Below, one piece after another: positions 10,033 to 18,081 of a DNA stretch of 64,000 bases (the stretch's first letter is position 1; each line of letters opens with the position of its first letter). The DNA lies in NCBI RefSeq assembly GCF_900113685.1, contig NZ_FOQG01000005.1, forward strand, positions 124,001 to 188,000. The letters run 5' to 3'. The notes beneath the pieces were generated by a model that was given only the letters and a program-made list of their open reading frames with translations, had not been told where the DNA came from and ran no database searches. The stretch comes from Nocardioides psychrotolerans (GTDB lineage Bacteria; Actinomycetota; Actinomycetes; Propionibacteriales; Nocardioidaceae). A program made the translations under genes and the position numbers.

Positions 10033-10044
10033 GCAGGCACCGAG

Positions 10045-10875
10045 ATGACGATCGACATGACCGACGAGCTCGCAGACCTGGCCCTCGGGGCCGCCCGCCT
10101 GGCCGCTGACCTGATCCGGGGCCGCAAGGCCGACGGGGTCAGCGTCGCGGCCACCAAGACCAGTGACGTCGACATCGTCACCGAGGCAGACCGGGCCGCG
10201 GAGGCGCTGATCCGCGACACGATCCGCGCGCGACGGCCCGACGACGCGTTCCTCGGCGAGGAGGGCGACGACGAGGAGGGCACGACGGGAGTCCGCTGGG
10301 TCATCGACCCGATCGACGGCACCGTCAACTTCCTCTACGGCCTCCCCAACTACGCCGTGTCCATCGCCGCCGAGGTCGACGGCGAGGCCGTGGCCGGGGT
10401 CGTGCTCAACGTCGTCACCCGCACCGAGTACGTCGCCCGCAGCCAGGACGGCCACCTGGTCGCCCTGCGCGACGGCCGACAGATCGGCGTACGCGATCAG
10501 GCGCCGCTGTCACACCGCCTGATCGCCACGGGCTTCTCCTACGACCGCGAGGTCCGCGTGCTGCAGGCGGAGGCCGCCAGTCGGTTGCTGCCCCACATCC
10601 GCGACCTGCGTCGCCTCGGCTCGTGCGCCCTCGACCTGTGCCTGGTCGCCGACGGCTCGCTCGACGGCTACGTCGAGGAGGGCGTCAACCTGTGGGACCA
10701 CGCGGCCGGTGGACTGATCGCCCGGACCGCCGGTGCGACGACTCGACTGGGCACGGGCGTGGGCGGCATGACGCTGCTCGTGTGTGGGCCCGCTCACGGC
10801 TTCGAGGAGCTCCACGCGGCCGTCGTCGACGCGGGGTTTGCCGCGCCTGGCACCATCACGGAACGCGGGGAATAG
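10045..10875 (+). CDS. Inositol monophosphatase family protein
   Basis: 276 aa. Metal-binding motifs are in order: EEGDDEEG (the GEE element, about residues 72-79), WVIDPIDGTVNF (DPxDGT motif) and WDHAAGGLIARTAG near the C-terminus. These phosphatases dephosphorylate inositol phosphate or related sugar phosphates with Mg2+. In mycobacteria the gene at this locus is suhB, and the order of downstream genes matches. It starts 12 bp after hemH and is probably in one transcript with it. Confidence 0.88.
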   Translation: MTIDMTDELADLALGAARLAADLIRGRKADGVSVAATKTSDVDIVTEADRAAEALIRDTIRARRPDDAFLGEEGDDEEGTTGVRWVIDPIDGTVNFLYGLPNYAVSIAAEVDGEAVAGVVLNVVTRTEYVARSQDGHLVALRDGRQIGVRDQAPLSHRLIATGFSYDREVRVLQAEAASRLLPHIRDLRRLGSCALDLCLVADGSLDGYVEEGVNLWDHAAGGLIARTAGATTRLGTGVGGMTLLVCGPAHGFEELHAAVVDAGFAAPGTITERGE

Positions 10876-10999
10876 CAGCCGTTCACCCAACGTTCCACCG
10901 ACCTACCGCCTAGCCGGTGTCGGCGGGGCCACGACGGTGGTGCACAATCTGGCCCGCCACACACACCCGCCCCACACAGCCGAAGGGAGTGAGCGACGC

Positions 11000-11290
11000 A
11001 TGGCTACTGATTACGATGCACCGCGTAAGAACGAGGAAGACCAGTCCGAGGAGAGCATCGAAGAGCTCAAGGCGCGTCGCCACGACAAGAACTCCGGCAA
11101 GGTCGACGAGGACGAGACGGAAGCCGCCGAGGCCTTCGAGCTCCCCGGGGCCGACCTGTCCCACGAGGAGCTCGCCGTCGAGGTGAAGCCGAAGCAGGAG
11201 GACGAGTTCACCTGCATGAGCTGCTTCCTGGTCCACCACCGCAGCCAGCTGGCTGACAGCAAGAAGATGATCTGCCGCGACTGCGCCTAG
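11000..11290 (+). CDS. DUF4193 protein (acidic, four-cysteine)
   Basis: 96 aa, very acidic, ending in CMSCFLVHHRSQL then ICRDCA: two CxxC pairs that probably bind Zn2+. DUF4193 is conserved across Actinobacteria and its role is not known; its short dsRNA-polymerase-binding-like size suggests a cytosolic regulator but this is a guess. The ATG at 11000 is supported by AAGGGAG 12-18 nt upstream. Its 124-bp leader region holds no recognised gene. Confidence 0.88.
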   Translation: MATDYDAPRKNEEDQSEESIEELKARRHDKNSGKVDEDETEAAEAFELPGADLSHEELAVEVKPKQEDEFTCMSCFLVHHRSQLADSKKMICRDCA

Positions 11291-11304
11291 GGACTTCTCC
11301 CTGG
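11287..11304. terminator. Short hairpin between convergent genes
   Basis: CTAGGGA pairs with TCCCTGG around a CTTC loop (7 bp including one wobble pair). It overlaps the DUF4193 stop and precedes the end of the opposing DUF4235 gene. No T tract, so only a weak candidate. Confidence 0.3.
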
Positions 11305-11320
11305 CCCAGCACGCCCCGGC

Positions 11321-11638
11321 TCACGAGACCGGCGTCGGCGCCTTCGGGTCCTGGCCGTCCCTCTGGAGGCCCGGGGGGAGATGTCCGGTCGACTTCGCGT
11401 AGTAGTGGGCCGCCTTGCGGGTGGCCATCATCCGGGCGAGCGCGATGAACGTGCCGCTCACCGTGGCCCAGGCCACCGCCTCCCACACGTCCACGTCGGG
11501 ATCGGCGGGGTTGGCGGGCGGGTTCTTCCCCGTGGCGGCCTTCCAGGACGTGTTGAGTCCCTTCTTGGCGATCGCGGCCGCGCCGAGCGCGGCGGCGAGG
11601 GAGAAGACGGACCAGAGCTTGGAGCTGTCGGAAGCCAT
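11321..11638 (-). CDS. DUF4235 membrane protein
   Basis: 105 aa. Two hydrophobic helices are visible (WSVFSLAAALGAAAIAKKGL near the N-terminus and AVAWATVSGTFIALARMMA in the middle) separated by a Pro-rich loop. The length and pattern match DUF4235, a small actinobacterial inner-membrane protein of unknown function. It lies 9 bp downstream of the DUF3093 gene on the same strand and is probably co-transcribed with it. Confidence 0.82.
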   Translation of the reverse strand: MASDSSKLWSVFSLAAALGAAAIAKKGLNTSWKAATGKNPPANPADPDVDVWEAVAWATVSGTFIALARMMATRKAAHYYAKSTGHLPPGLQRDGQDPKAPTPVS

Positions 11639-11647
11639 GGGCCAACC

Positions 11648-12145
11648 CTAACCAGGCGTCGTGTCACGCCTTCGGGGTGAGGTGCGGGTGAGCTCGCCGA
11701 CGGCCGCCGCCAGCCGCTCCGGGTGCCGGGTGCTGAGGAGCCAGTAGGGCGTGGGGTCGGCCGCGTCGTGCAGCGAGATCTTGACCGAGCGCTTCAGGTA
11801 GGGACGCAGCAGCAGGAACGCGCGGACGTCGGCGTCCCGACCCGCCGTACGACGGGTGGCCTCGGCGTCCAGGGCCACCGCGACGCCGAGGTGGCGTGCC
11901 TCGATCGAGGCGCGACCGGCACGCAGGACCCCGTCGCGCACGGAGATCTGGGCGGACCCGAAGGAGATCATCGCGGCGGAGAGCAGCAGCATCGCGACGG
12001 CCGTGATCACCGAGGACAGCAGCCCGGGGAGGGCGACGACGAGAGCCAGCCACAGGCTCGCGACCAGCATCGTGCCCTGGACCCACCAGCGCAGGGGCAC
12101 GCCGAGGCGCTCGCTGTAGGAGGAGGTCTCGGCGGTGCTGCTCAC
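11648..12145 (-). CDS. DUF3093 membrane protein
   Basis: 165 aa from the GTG at 12145 (SSTAETSSYSERLGVPLRWW). Two adjacent transmembrane helices span about residues 24-62, followed by a conserved PH-like cytoplasmic domain. It corresponds in family and place to the Rv2698-type gene beside dut in mycobacteria (from memory). Function unknown. The dut gene is divergent with 27 bp between start codons. Confidence 0.82.
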   Translation of the reverse strand: MSSTAETSSYSERLGVPLRWWVQGTMLVASLWLALVVALPGLLSSVITAVAMLLLSAAMISFGSAQISVRDGVLRAGRASIEARHLGVAVALDAEATRRTAGRDADVRAFLLLRPYLKRSVKISLHDAADPTPYWLLSTRHPERLAAAVGELTRTSPRRRDTTPG

Positions 12146-12160
12146 GAGACGAGTCTCCAC

Positions 12161-12166
12161 TAAGGT
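12161..12166 (+). promoter_or_regulatory. -10 box for leaderless dut operon
   Basis: TAAGGT followed by 6 nt and the dut GTG at 12173. It lies inside the 27-bp gap to the divergent DUF3093 gene. Confidence 0.6.
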
Positions 12167-12172
12167 CCCAGC

Positions 12173-12664
12173 GTGCTCACGCCCGACCCGTTCGCCCCGG
12201 TCCCCGTGGAGGTCGTCCGGCTGGATGCCGACCTCCCGCTCCCGTCCTACGCCCGTCCCGGCGACGCGGGAGCCGACCTCCTCACCACCGTGGACGTGAC
12301 GTTGGCGCCGGGCGAGCGGGCGCTGGTGCCGACCGGCATCGCGATCGCCCTGCCCGACGGCTTCGTGGCGCTGGTGCACCCCCGATCGGGCCTCGCTGCG
12401 CGCCACGGGCTCTCGATCCTCAACACCCCCGGCACCATCGACGCGGGCTACCGCGGCGAGATCAAGGTGTTGCTCATCAACCACGACCCCACCGAGGCGA
12501 TCGAGCTCCGGCGCGGTGACCGGATCGCGCAGCTGGTGATCCAGCGCTTCGAGCGGGCGGCGTTCGCGGAGGTCCGGGAACTCCCCGCCAGTGTGCGAGG
12601 AGACGGGGGTTACGGTTCTACTGGTGGCTTCGGCCATCCCACACCTCGAGGAGACAGTTCGTGA
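12173..12664 (+). CDS. dut: dUTP diphosphatase (dUTPase)
   Basis: 163 aa, the usual trimeric dUTPase length. All five motifs can be seen: [11 protein letters not shown] (I), [11 protein letters not shown] (II), [17 protein letters not shown] (III), RGDRIAQLV (IV) and [12 protein letters not shown] (V, the P-loop-like tail). It hydrolyses dUTP to dUMP and PPi, keeping uracil out of DNA and feeding thymidylate synthesis. Its stop overlaps the DUF3710 GTG by 4 nt. Confidence 0.96.
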   Translation: MLTPDPFAPVPVEVVRLDADLPLPSYARPGDAGADLLTTVDVTLAPGERALVPTGIAIALPDGFVALVHPRSGLAARHGLSILNTPGTIDAGYRGEIKVLLINHDPTEAIELRRGDRIAQLVIQRFERAAFAEVRELPASVRGDGGYGSTGGFGHPTPRGDSS

Positions 12665-13293
12665 AGTTCCGCCGCAAGTCCGACGTCGACACCACCGCCG
12701 AGGCAGTGGAGGACGTGACCGACGAGGTGAGCGTGCCGGCAGGTCCCTTCGACGCCGAGGAGCTGCAGGAGGACGGGGTCGACCGTGTCGACCTGGGCTC
12801 CCTGGTCCTCACCCCCGAGCCGGGCCGCGAGCTGCGCCTCCAGGTCGACGAGGCCTCGGGCAACGTGCAGTCGGTCGTGCTCGCCGGCTCCGACGGTGCC
12901 GTGGAGCTGCGCGCCTTCTCCGCACCCCGCAACGGTGACCTCTGGGCCGACGTCCGCCCGCAGATCGCCGCCGACATGGAGTCGCGCGGCGGCACGGCCA
13001 CCGAGCGCGAGGGCCGCTTCGGCACCGAGCTGCTCTGCCACATCGTGATCCAGCAGCCCGACGGCACCAAGGGTGCCCAGCCCTCACGGATCATCGGCGT
13101 CAACGGCTCCCGCTGGCTGCTCCGCGCGACCCTGCTGGGCCGCCCGGCCATCGACCCCGAGTCGTCGGCCGCCTGGGAGGAGACGATCGCCAAGGTCGCC
13201 GTACGGCGGGGCGCGCACGCCATGCCCGTCGGCGAGGCACTGCCGGTGGTCATGCCCGAGAACGCCCGCCGCGTCGAGCCTCCCACCGCCTGA
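12661..13293 (+). CDS. DUF3710 protein
   Basis: 210 aa, soluble, with an acidic N-terminus and a mixed alpha/beta core containing [21 protein letters not shown] and [21 protein letters not shown]3710 is conserved next to dut in Actinobacteria and has no known activity. The GTG at 12661 overlaps the dut stop (GTGA) and has AGGAGA 8 nt upstream. It probably forms an operon with the OB-fold and DUF3159 genes. Confidence 0.88.
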   Translation: MKFRRKSDVDTTAEAVEDVTDEVSVPAGPFDAEELQEDGVDRVDLGSLVLTPEPGRELRLQVDEASGNVQSVVLAGSDGAVELRAFSAPRNGDLWADVRPQIAADMESRGGTATEREGRFGTELLCHIVIQQPDGTKGAQPSRIIGVNGSRWLLRATLLGRPAIDPESSAAWEETIAKVAVRRGAHAMPVGEALPVVMPENARRVEPPTA

Positions 13294-13308
13294 CGAGCGG
13301 GGCCGACG

Positions 13309-13665
13309 ATGAGCAAGCTGCGCCGCACGATCAGCAAGTGGGCCAACAACGACGACGCCCATGCCCGCGACCTGCGCAAGACCTACAGCGGTGGGGAAGG
13401 CGTCGACTGCATCGTCGACGCGCCCGACCGTGAGGTCGTCCGCCTGCGCGGCACGCTCCGCACCGTCACGTTGCGACCGCGTGGAGGGGTGCCGGCCCTG
13501 GAGGCCGAGCTCTACGACGGCACCGGCGTGATCACCGTCGTCTGGCTCGGTCGTCGCCGGATCTCCGGCATCTCGCCGGGACGCTCCATCCAGGTCCAGG
13601 GCCGCATCGGCGCCCACGACGGGGTGCGGATCATCTACAACCCGCGCTACGAGCTGATGCCGTGA
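13309..13665 (+). CDS. OB-fold nucleic-acid-binding protein
   Basis: 118 aa. A single OB fold is suggested by the alternating strands VVRLRGTLRTVTLRP, LEAELYDGTGVITVVWLGRR, ISGISPGRSIQVQGRI and RIIYNPRYEL. It is the homologue of the Rv2694c-type gene found in the same place in mycobacteria (from memory). It may bind single-stranded nucleic acid, but no partner is known. The DUF3159 gene starts within its stop codon. Confidence 0.85.
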   Translation: MSKLRRTISKWANNDDAHARDLRKTYSGGEGVDCIVDAPDREVVRLRGTLRTVTLRPRGGVPALEAELYDGTGVITVVWLGRRRISGISPGRSIQVQGRIGAHDGVRIIYNPRYELMP

Positions 13666-14420
13666 GCGAGCCCGACCCCGGGGCGGGGGAGCGGACACCG
13701 GAGCAGGCGCACGCCTCGGTCGCCACGGTCGAGGAGGTCGTGCGCGCCCAGCTGTCCAAGGCATTGGGTGGGCGCCGCGGGATGGTCGAGGCGGCGGTCC
13801 CGACCCTGCTCTTCACGGTGATGTGGCTGACGACCCGCGAGCTGGTCCTGGCCCTGGTCATCAGCATCGCCGCGGCCGTGGCGATGCTCGTGGTGCGGCT
13901 CGTGCAGCGCTCGACGACGCAGTTCGTCCTCAACGCGATCTTCGGGATCGGCATCGGCTGGCTCTTCGTCCGGATCGCGGCCAGTCGTGGGGGCAGCGAG
14001 GACGAGCAGGCGCTGGCCTACTTCCTCCCCGGGCTGATCTACAACTCCGGCTACACCGTGCTCCTCGGCTTCACCTGCCTGATCGGCTGGCCGCTGGTGG
14101 GCTTCATGGTCGGCAGCGTCACCGGCGACCCGACCGCCTGGCACGCCGACCGCCAGGTCGTGCGGCTGTGCACCAAGCTCACCTGGCTGCTCGCCCTGCC
14201 GTGCGCGCTGCGCGTCGCCGCACAGGCCCCGGTGTGGTTCGCCGGGCAGTCCGGCGCGATGGAGGCCGACACCGCGGTCGCGGTCCTCGGCATCATGAAG
14301 GTGGGTCTGGGCTGGCCGCTGCAGCTGGCCGCCCTCGGCGCCATGGTGTGGCTGCTCTCGCGCGACGCGACCCCGGTCTCGACCGGCGCGCGGCTCGATG
14401 CGGGTCCGTCCCCGACGTAG
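13662..14420 (+). CDS. DUF3159 membrane protein
   Basis: 252 aa with about six transmembrane helices after a soluble acidic N-terminus of some 45 residues. The start of the domain (VEEVVRAQLSKALGGRRGM) and AVPTLLFTVMWLTTRE are typical of DUF3159. The GTG overlaps the previous stop by 4 nt (GTGA). Function unknown; the fixed place beside RCK potassium-uptake proteins in Actinobacteria hints at envelope or ion physiology (inference). Confidence 0.87.
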   Translation: MSEPDPGAGERTPEQAHASVATVEEVVRAQLSKALGGRRGMVEAAVPTLLFTVMWLTTRELVLALVISIAAAVAMLVVRLVQRSTTQFVLNAIFGIGIGWLFVRIAASRGGSEDEQALAYFLPGLIYNSGYTVLLGFTCLIGWPLVGFMVGSVTGDPTAWHADRQVVRLCTKLTWLLALPCALRVAAQAPVWFAGQSGAMEADTAVAVLGIMKVGLGWPLQLAALGAMVWLLSRDATPVSTGARLDAGPSPT

Positions 14421-14491
14421 TACAGGTCGACCGCGGGAGCTCGCGAGGTCCCACACGTCCCCCAACGAGGGCGGTGGGCCACACCCGTGAC

Positions 14492-14527
14492 GCGGGAGCC
14501 AGGCAGGGACGCCACCGTGGTTCCCGC
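14492..14527. terminator. Stem-loop between convergent DUF3159 and trkA genes
   Basis: GCGGGAGCCA pairs with TGGTTCCCGC over 10 bp (one G-T wobble) around a 16-nt loop. It sits in the 179-bp convergent gap 14421-14599, which shows no other feature. There is no T tract, so a bidirectional factor-independent terminator is only possible. Confidence 0.35.
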
Positions 14528-14599
14528 AGGTCCCTCATCGTCGATCTCCACGAGCGGGTCGACGGGGTAGGCGACGACGTCCGTGCGTGCGTGCGACCC

Positions 14600-15274
14600 C
14601 TAGGGCCTACCGTGGGTGCCCGGCGCCAGCAGGCGCTCGAGCTCGTCCTCGCCGACGTCCGGCACGACGAACAGCAGCTCGTCGCCGGCCTCGACCGGCT
14701 GCTCGGGGTCGGGCACGTAGACCTGGCCGTCGCGCAGGATCGTCACCAACGCGCAGTTGTCGGGCAGCGGGATGAGCCCACTGGGCTTCCCGACGTAGGG
14801 CGAGTCCGCCGGCAGCGTCATCTCCACCAGGTTGGCATCGCCCTGGCGGAAGGTGAACAGCCGCACCAGGTCGCCGACCGTCACGGCCTCCTCGACGAGC
14901 GCCGACATGATGCGCGGGGTCGACACGTTGACGTCGACGCCCCAGGCCTCGGTGAAGAGCCACTCGTTGTTGGGGTGATTGACCCGCCCGACGGTGCGTG
15001 GCACGCCGAACTCGGTCTTGGCGAGCAGCGACGTGACCAGGTTGGCCTTGTCGTCACCGGTGGCCGCGATGACGACGTCGCACTTGTCGAGACGGGCCTC
15101 CTCGAGCGAGGACAGCTCGCAGGAGTCGGCCAGCAGCCACTCCGCGTCCGGCACCCGCTCGGGGTGGATGGAGCCCGGGTTCTTGTCGATGAGGAGGACC
15201 TCGTGACCGTTCTGGATCAGCTCACGCGCGATGGAACGTCCCACGGCGCCGGCTCCGGCGATCGCAACTCGCAT
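14600..15274 (-). CDS. TrkA-type RCK potassium-uptake regulator (CeoC-like)
   Basis: 224 aa. RCK_N domain with the Rossmann loop GAGAVGRSIA at residues 7-16 and acidic residue at the end of strand 2 (LLIDKN), then an RCK_C domain from about residue 135. RCK proteins bind NAD(H) or ATP and gate a membrane K+ transporter. It starts 3 bp after the other RCK gene. The pair matches mycobacterial CeoB/CeoC. No TrkH/KtrB channel gene is adjacent; the KimA-like permease divergent from the pair is the obvious partner. Confidence 0.88.
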   Translation of the reverse strand: MRVAIAGAGAVGRSIARELIQNGHEVLLIDKNPGSIHPERVPDAEWLLADSCELSSLEEARLDKCDVVIAATGDDKANLVTSLLAKTEFGVPRTVGRVNHPNNEWLFTEAWGVDVNVSTPRIMSALVEEAVTVGDLVRLFTFRQGDANLVEMTLPADSPYVGKPSGLIPLPDNCALVTILRDGQVYVPDPEQPVEAGDELLFVVPDVGEDELERLLAPGTHGRP

Positions 15275-15277
15275 CTC

Positions 15278-15940
15278 TTACGACTCCTCGGGTCCGCGTT
15301 CGATGACCTGGTAGGCGTGAGCGGCGTTCTCCTCGCGCATCACCAGGTGGAGCAGGTCGCCCTCCTGGATGACCGAGTCACGCGTGGGCAGCATGCCCTC
15401 GCCGAGCCGGTCGATCCAGGCGATCCGGCTCCGGGACTGCTCCTGGAACGTGATCGTCCGGTGCCCGATCCACGTCTCCTGGACGGGGACCTGGTCGAGC
15501 CGGATGGTGCCCGACGGGTCGCGGAAGTCGGGCTCGGCGCCGACCGGCAAGATCCGGCGCAGCACCTGGTCGGCCGTCCACTTCACCGTCGCGACCGTGG
15601 TGATGCCCAGGCGCTGGTAGACCTCGGCGCGGCCGGGGTCGTAGATGCGGGCGACGACCTGCTGGATCCCGAACGTCTCGCGCGCGACTCGCGCAGCGAT
15701 GATGTTGGAGTTGTCGCCGCTGGAGACGGCGGCAAACGCGTCGGCGCGGCGGATGCCGGCCTTCTCGAGGACCTGCTGGTCGAAGCCGTAGCCGGTCACC
15801 TTGTCGCCGTTGAAGCCGGGCCCGAGGCGTCGGAACGCATCTGGCTCGCTGTCAATGACAGCCACGGTGTGGTTGCGGTCCTCGAGGCTGCGGGCGAGGG
15901 TCGAACCGACCCGGCCACAACCCATGATCACGACGTGCAC
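15278..15940 (-). CDS. TrkA-type RCK potassium-uptake regulator (CeoB-like)
   Basis: 220 aa from the GTG at 15940, giving MHVVIMGCGRVGSTLA, the usual TrkA start with the nucleotide-binding GCGRVG loop. RCK_N covers about 1-125 and RCK_C 135-215. The start is fixed by a -10 box TACGGT ending exactly 6 nt upstream, so upstream in-frame codons are excluded. It is divergent from the KimA-like gene with 46 bp between starts and is followed closely by the second RCK gene. Confidence 0.88.
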   Translation of the reverse strand: MHVVIMGCGRVGSTLARSLEDRNHTVAVIDSEPDAFRRLGPGFNGDKVTGYGFDQQVLEKAGIRRADAFAAVSSGDNSNIIAARVARETFGIQQVVARIYDPGRAEVYQRLGITTVATVKWTADQVLRRILPVGAEPDFRDPSGTIRLDQVPVQETWIGHRTITFQEQSRSRIAWIDRLGEGMLPTRDSVIQEGDLLHLVMREENAAHAYQVIERGPEES

Positions 15941-15946
15941 GACGTA

Positions 15947-15978
15947 ACCGTACTCGGCGGTGAGCCGTGCCGTACTGT
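15947..15978. promoter_or_regulatory. Divergent leaderless promoters, RCK genes and KimA-like gene
   Basis: Minus strand: TACGGT (15952-15947) then 6 nt to the GTG at 15940. Plus strand: TACTGT (15973-15978) then 8 nt to the GTG at 15987. The -10 boxes face away from each other with 20 bp between them, so both transcripts share one control region. Confidence 0.6.
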
Positions 15979-15986
15979 TGCGGCTC

Positions 15987-18038
15987 GTGGGTGTCGGCGA
16001 CGTCTCGAAACGAATACTCCTGGGACGCAAGTTGCGCAGCTCCCAGCTAGGGGAGACCCTTCTTCCCAAGCGGATCGCGCTGCCGGTCTTCGCGAGCGAC
16101 GCGCTCTCCTCGGTGGCCTACGCCCCCGACGAGGTCTTCATCATGCTGTCGCTCGCCGGCGCGGCGCAGTACGTCTGGTCGTGGAAGATCGCCATCGCGG
16201 TCGCTCTCGTCATGGCCGCCGTCATCGCGTCCTACCGGCAGACCGTCCACGCCTACCCCAGCGGGGGCGGCGACTACGAGGTCGCGACGGTCAACCTCGG
16301 CGTCAACGCCGGCACCACGGTGGCCAGCGCCCTGCTCGTCGACTACGTCCTCACGGTCGCCGTGTCGATCTCGTCAGGCGCCCAGTACGCCGCCTCGGCC
16401 ATCCCTGTGCTCAGCGGCCACGAGGCGGTCTTCGGCTCGGTGCTGGTCGTCGTGCTGATGGCGATGAACCTGCGTGGCATCCGGGAGTCCGGCACGTTCT
16501 TCGCCGTCCCGACGTACCTCTTCATGGTCGCCATCCTCGGCATGTGCCTCTTCGGGCTGGTGCGGCTGGCCCTCGGCACGCTGCCGGACGTGGAGAGCGC
16601 GGGGCTCTCGATCACGCCCGAGCCGGGCCTGGACGGCCCCCTCACGACCTTCGCTCTGCTCTTCCTCCTGGCCCGGGCCTTCTCGTCGGGCTGTGCCGCG
16701 CTGACCGGCGTCGAGGCGATCTCCAACGGCGTCCCGGCCTTCACCCGCCCCAAGAGCAAGAACGCCGCCACCACGTTGCTGCTCCTCGGCGTCATCGCCA
16801 TCACGATGATGGTCAGCGTCATCGTGCTGGCCCGGCAGATGGGCATCCGCTACGTCGACCCCCACGACCTCGACCGACTGACGCGCAACGGCGAACCGCT
16901 CCCCGAGGGCTACGACCAGCACACGGTCATCGCCCAGATCGCCGACGCGGTCTTCAACAACTTCCCGCCGGGCTTCTACCTGGTCGTCTCCGTCACGGGC
17001 GTCATCCTGGTGCTCGCCGCCAACACGGCGTTCAACGGCTTCCCGGTGCTCGGATCGATCCTGGCCCAGGACGGTTACGCGCCACGTGCGCTGGGTTCGC
17101 GCGGCGACCGACTGGCCTACAGCAACGGCATCGTCTTCCTCGCCGTCATGGCGATCATCCTGATCCTGGCCTTCGACGCCCAGGTCACGCGTTTGATCCA
17201 GCTCTACATCGTGGGCGTCTTCGTGTCTTTCAACCTCAGCCAGCTCGGGATGATCCGGCACTGGACGCGCCACCTCGCCAGCGAGCGCGACCCGGCCAAG
17301 CGGGCCCACATGATCCGCTCGCGCGTCATCAACGCGATCGGCCTCACGTTCACCGCCGTGGTGCTGGTGATCGTGCTGGTCACCAAGTTCCTCGAGGGCG
17401 CCTGGATCACGATCCTGGCGATGCTGTTCTTCTACGCCTTGATGAAGGGCATCAAGGGCCACTACGACAAGGTCGCCGAGGAACTCGCCGCCGACGACGA
17501 GGACAAGGTCATGCCCACCCGGGTGCATGCGATCGTCCTGGTCTCCAAGCTGCACAAGCCGACCTTGCGCGCCCTGGCCTTCGCCAAGGCGACCCGGCCC
17601 AACGTGCTCGAGGGCGTCTACGTCGCCACGGACTCCGACGCGACCAACCGACTCCTGGAGGAGTGGGACGAGCGCCGCATGGACGTGCCGCTCAAGGTGC
17701 TCCACTCGCCCTACCGCGAGCTGATCCGCCCGATCGTGGAATATGCCACCGAGATCCGCAAGGCCAACCCGCGTGGGGTCGTCGCGGTCTACATCCCGGA
17801 GTACGTCGTCGGTCGCTGGTGGGAGCAGCTGCTGCACAACCAGACCGCGCTGCGGCTCAAGGGCCGATTGCTGTTCACCCCTGGCGTCATGGTCACGTCC
17901 GTGCCCTACCAGCTGCGCTCCTCCGAGATCGCCCGCGAGCGCGAGCTCCGCGAGGACACCCGGGTGCGCCCCGGTGACCTGCGTCGTGGCAACGTCGACG
18001 AGCGCTCCGAGCGCTCCGACCGCCAAGTCCCTCGGTAG
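15987..18038 (+). CDS. KimA-like APC-superfamily permease, probable K+ importer
   Basis: 683 aa: about 12 transmembrane helices to residue 485, then a cytosolic C-terminal domain of nearly 200 residues. The sequence resembles Bacillus subtilis KimA (YdaO) closely in recalled segments: SDALSSVAY, SYRQTVHAYPSGGGDY, LLVDYVLTVAVSIS, SSGCAALTGVEAISN and ILVLAANTAFNGFP. KimA imports K+ with H+ and is inhibited by c-di-AMP. It is often annotated only as an amino-acid permease, but its divergence from two RCK genes supports K+ transport. The C-terminal domain looks like a universal-stress-type fold (inference). Confidence 0.82.
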   Translation: MGVGDVSKRILLGRKLRSSQLGETLLPKRIALPVFASDALSSVAYAPDEVFIMLSLAGAAQYVWSWKIAIAVALVMAAVIASYRQTVHAYPSGGGDYEVATVNLGVNAGTTVASALLVDYVLTVAVSISSGAQYAASAIPVLSGHEAVFGSVLVVVLMAMNLRGIRESGTFFAVPTYLFMVAILGMCLFGLVRLALGTLPDVESAGLSITPEPGLDGPLTTFALLFLLARAFSSGCAALTGVEAISNGVPAFTRPKSKNAATTLLLLGVIAITMMVSVIVLARQMGIRYVDPHDLDRLTRNGEPLPEGYDQHTVIAQIADAVFNNFPPGFYLVVSVTGVILVLAANTAFNGFPVLGSILAQDGYAPRALGSRGDRLAYSNGIVFLAVMAIILILAFDAQVTRLIQLYIVGVFVSFNLSQLGMIRHWTRHLASERDPAKRAHMIRSRVINAIGLTFTAVVLVIVLVTKFLEGAWITILAMLFFYALMKGIKGHYDKVAEELAADDEDKVMPTRVHAIVLVSKLHKPTLRALAFAKATRPNVLEGVYVATDSDATNRLLEEWDERRMDVPLKVLHSPYRELIRPIVEYATEIRKANPRGVVAVYIPEYVVGRWWEQLLHNQTALRLKGRLLFTPGVMVTSVPYQLRSSEIARERELREDTRVRPGDLRRGNVDERSERSDRQVPR

Positions 18039-18081
18039 CCACAGCCCCTGATGAGCCAGAACCCGTGATGAGGAACCTTCC

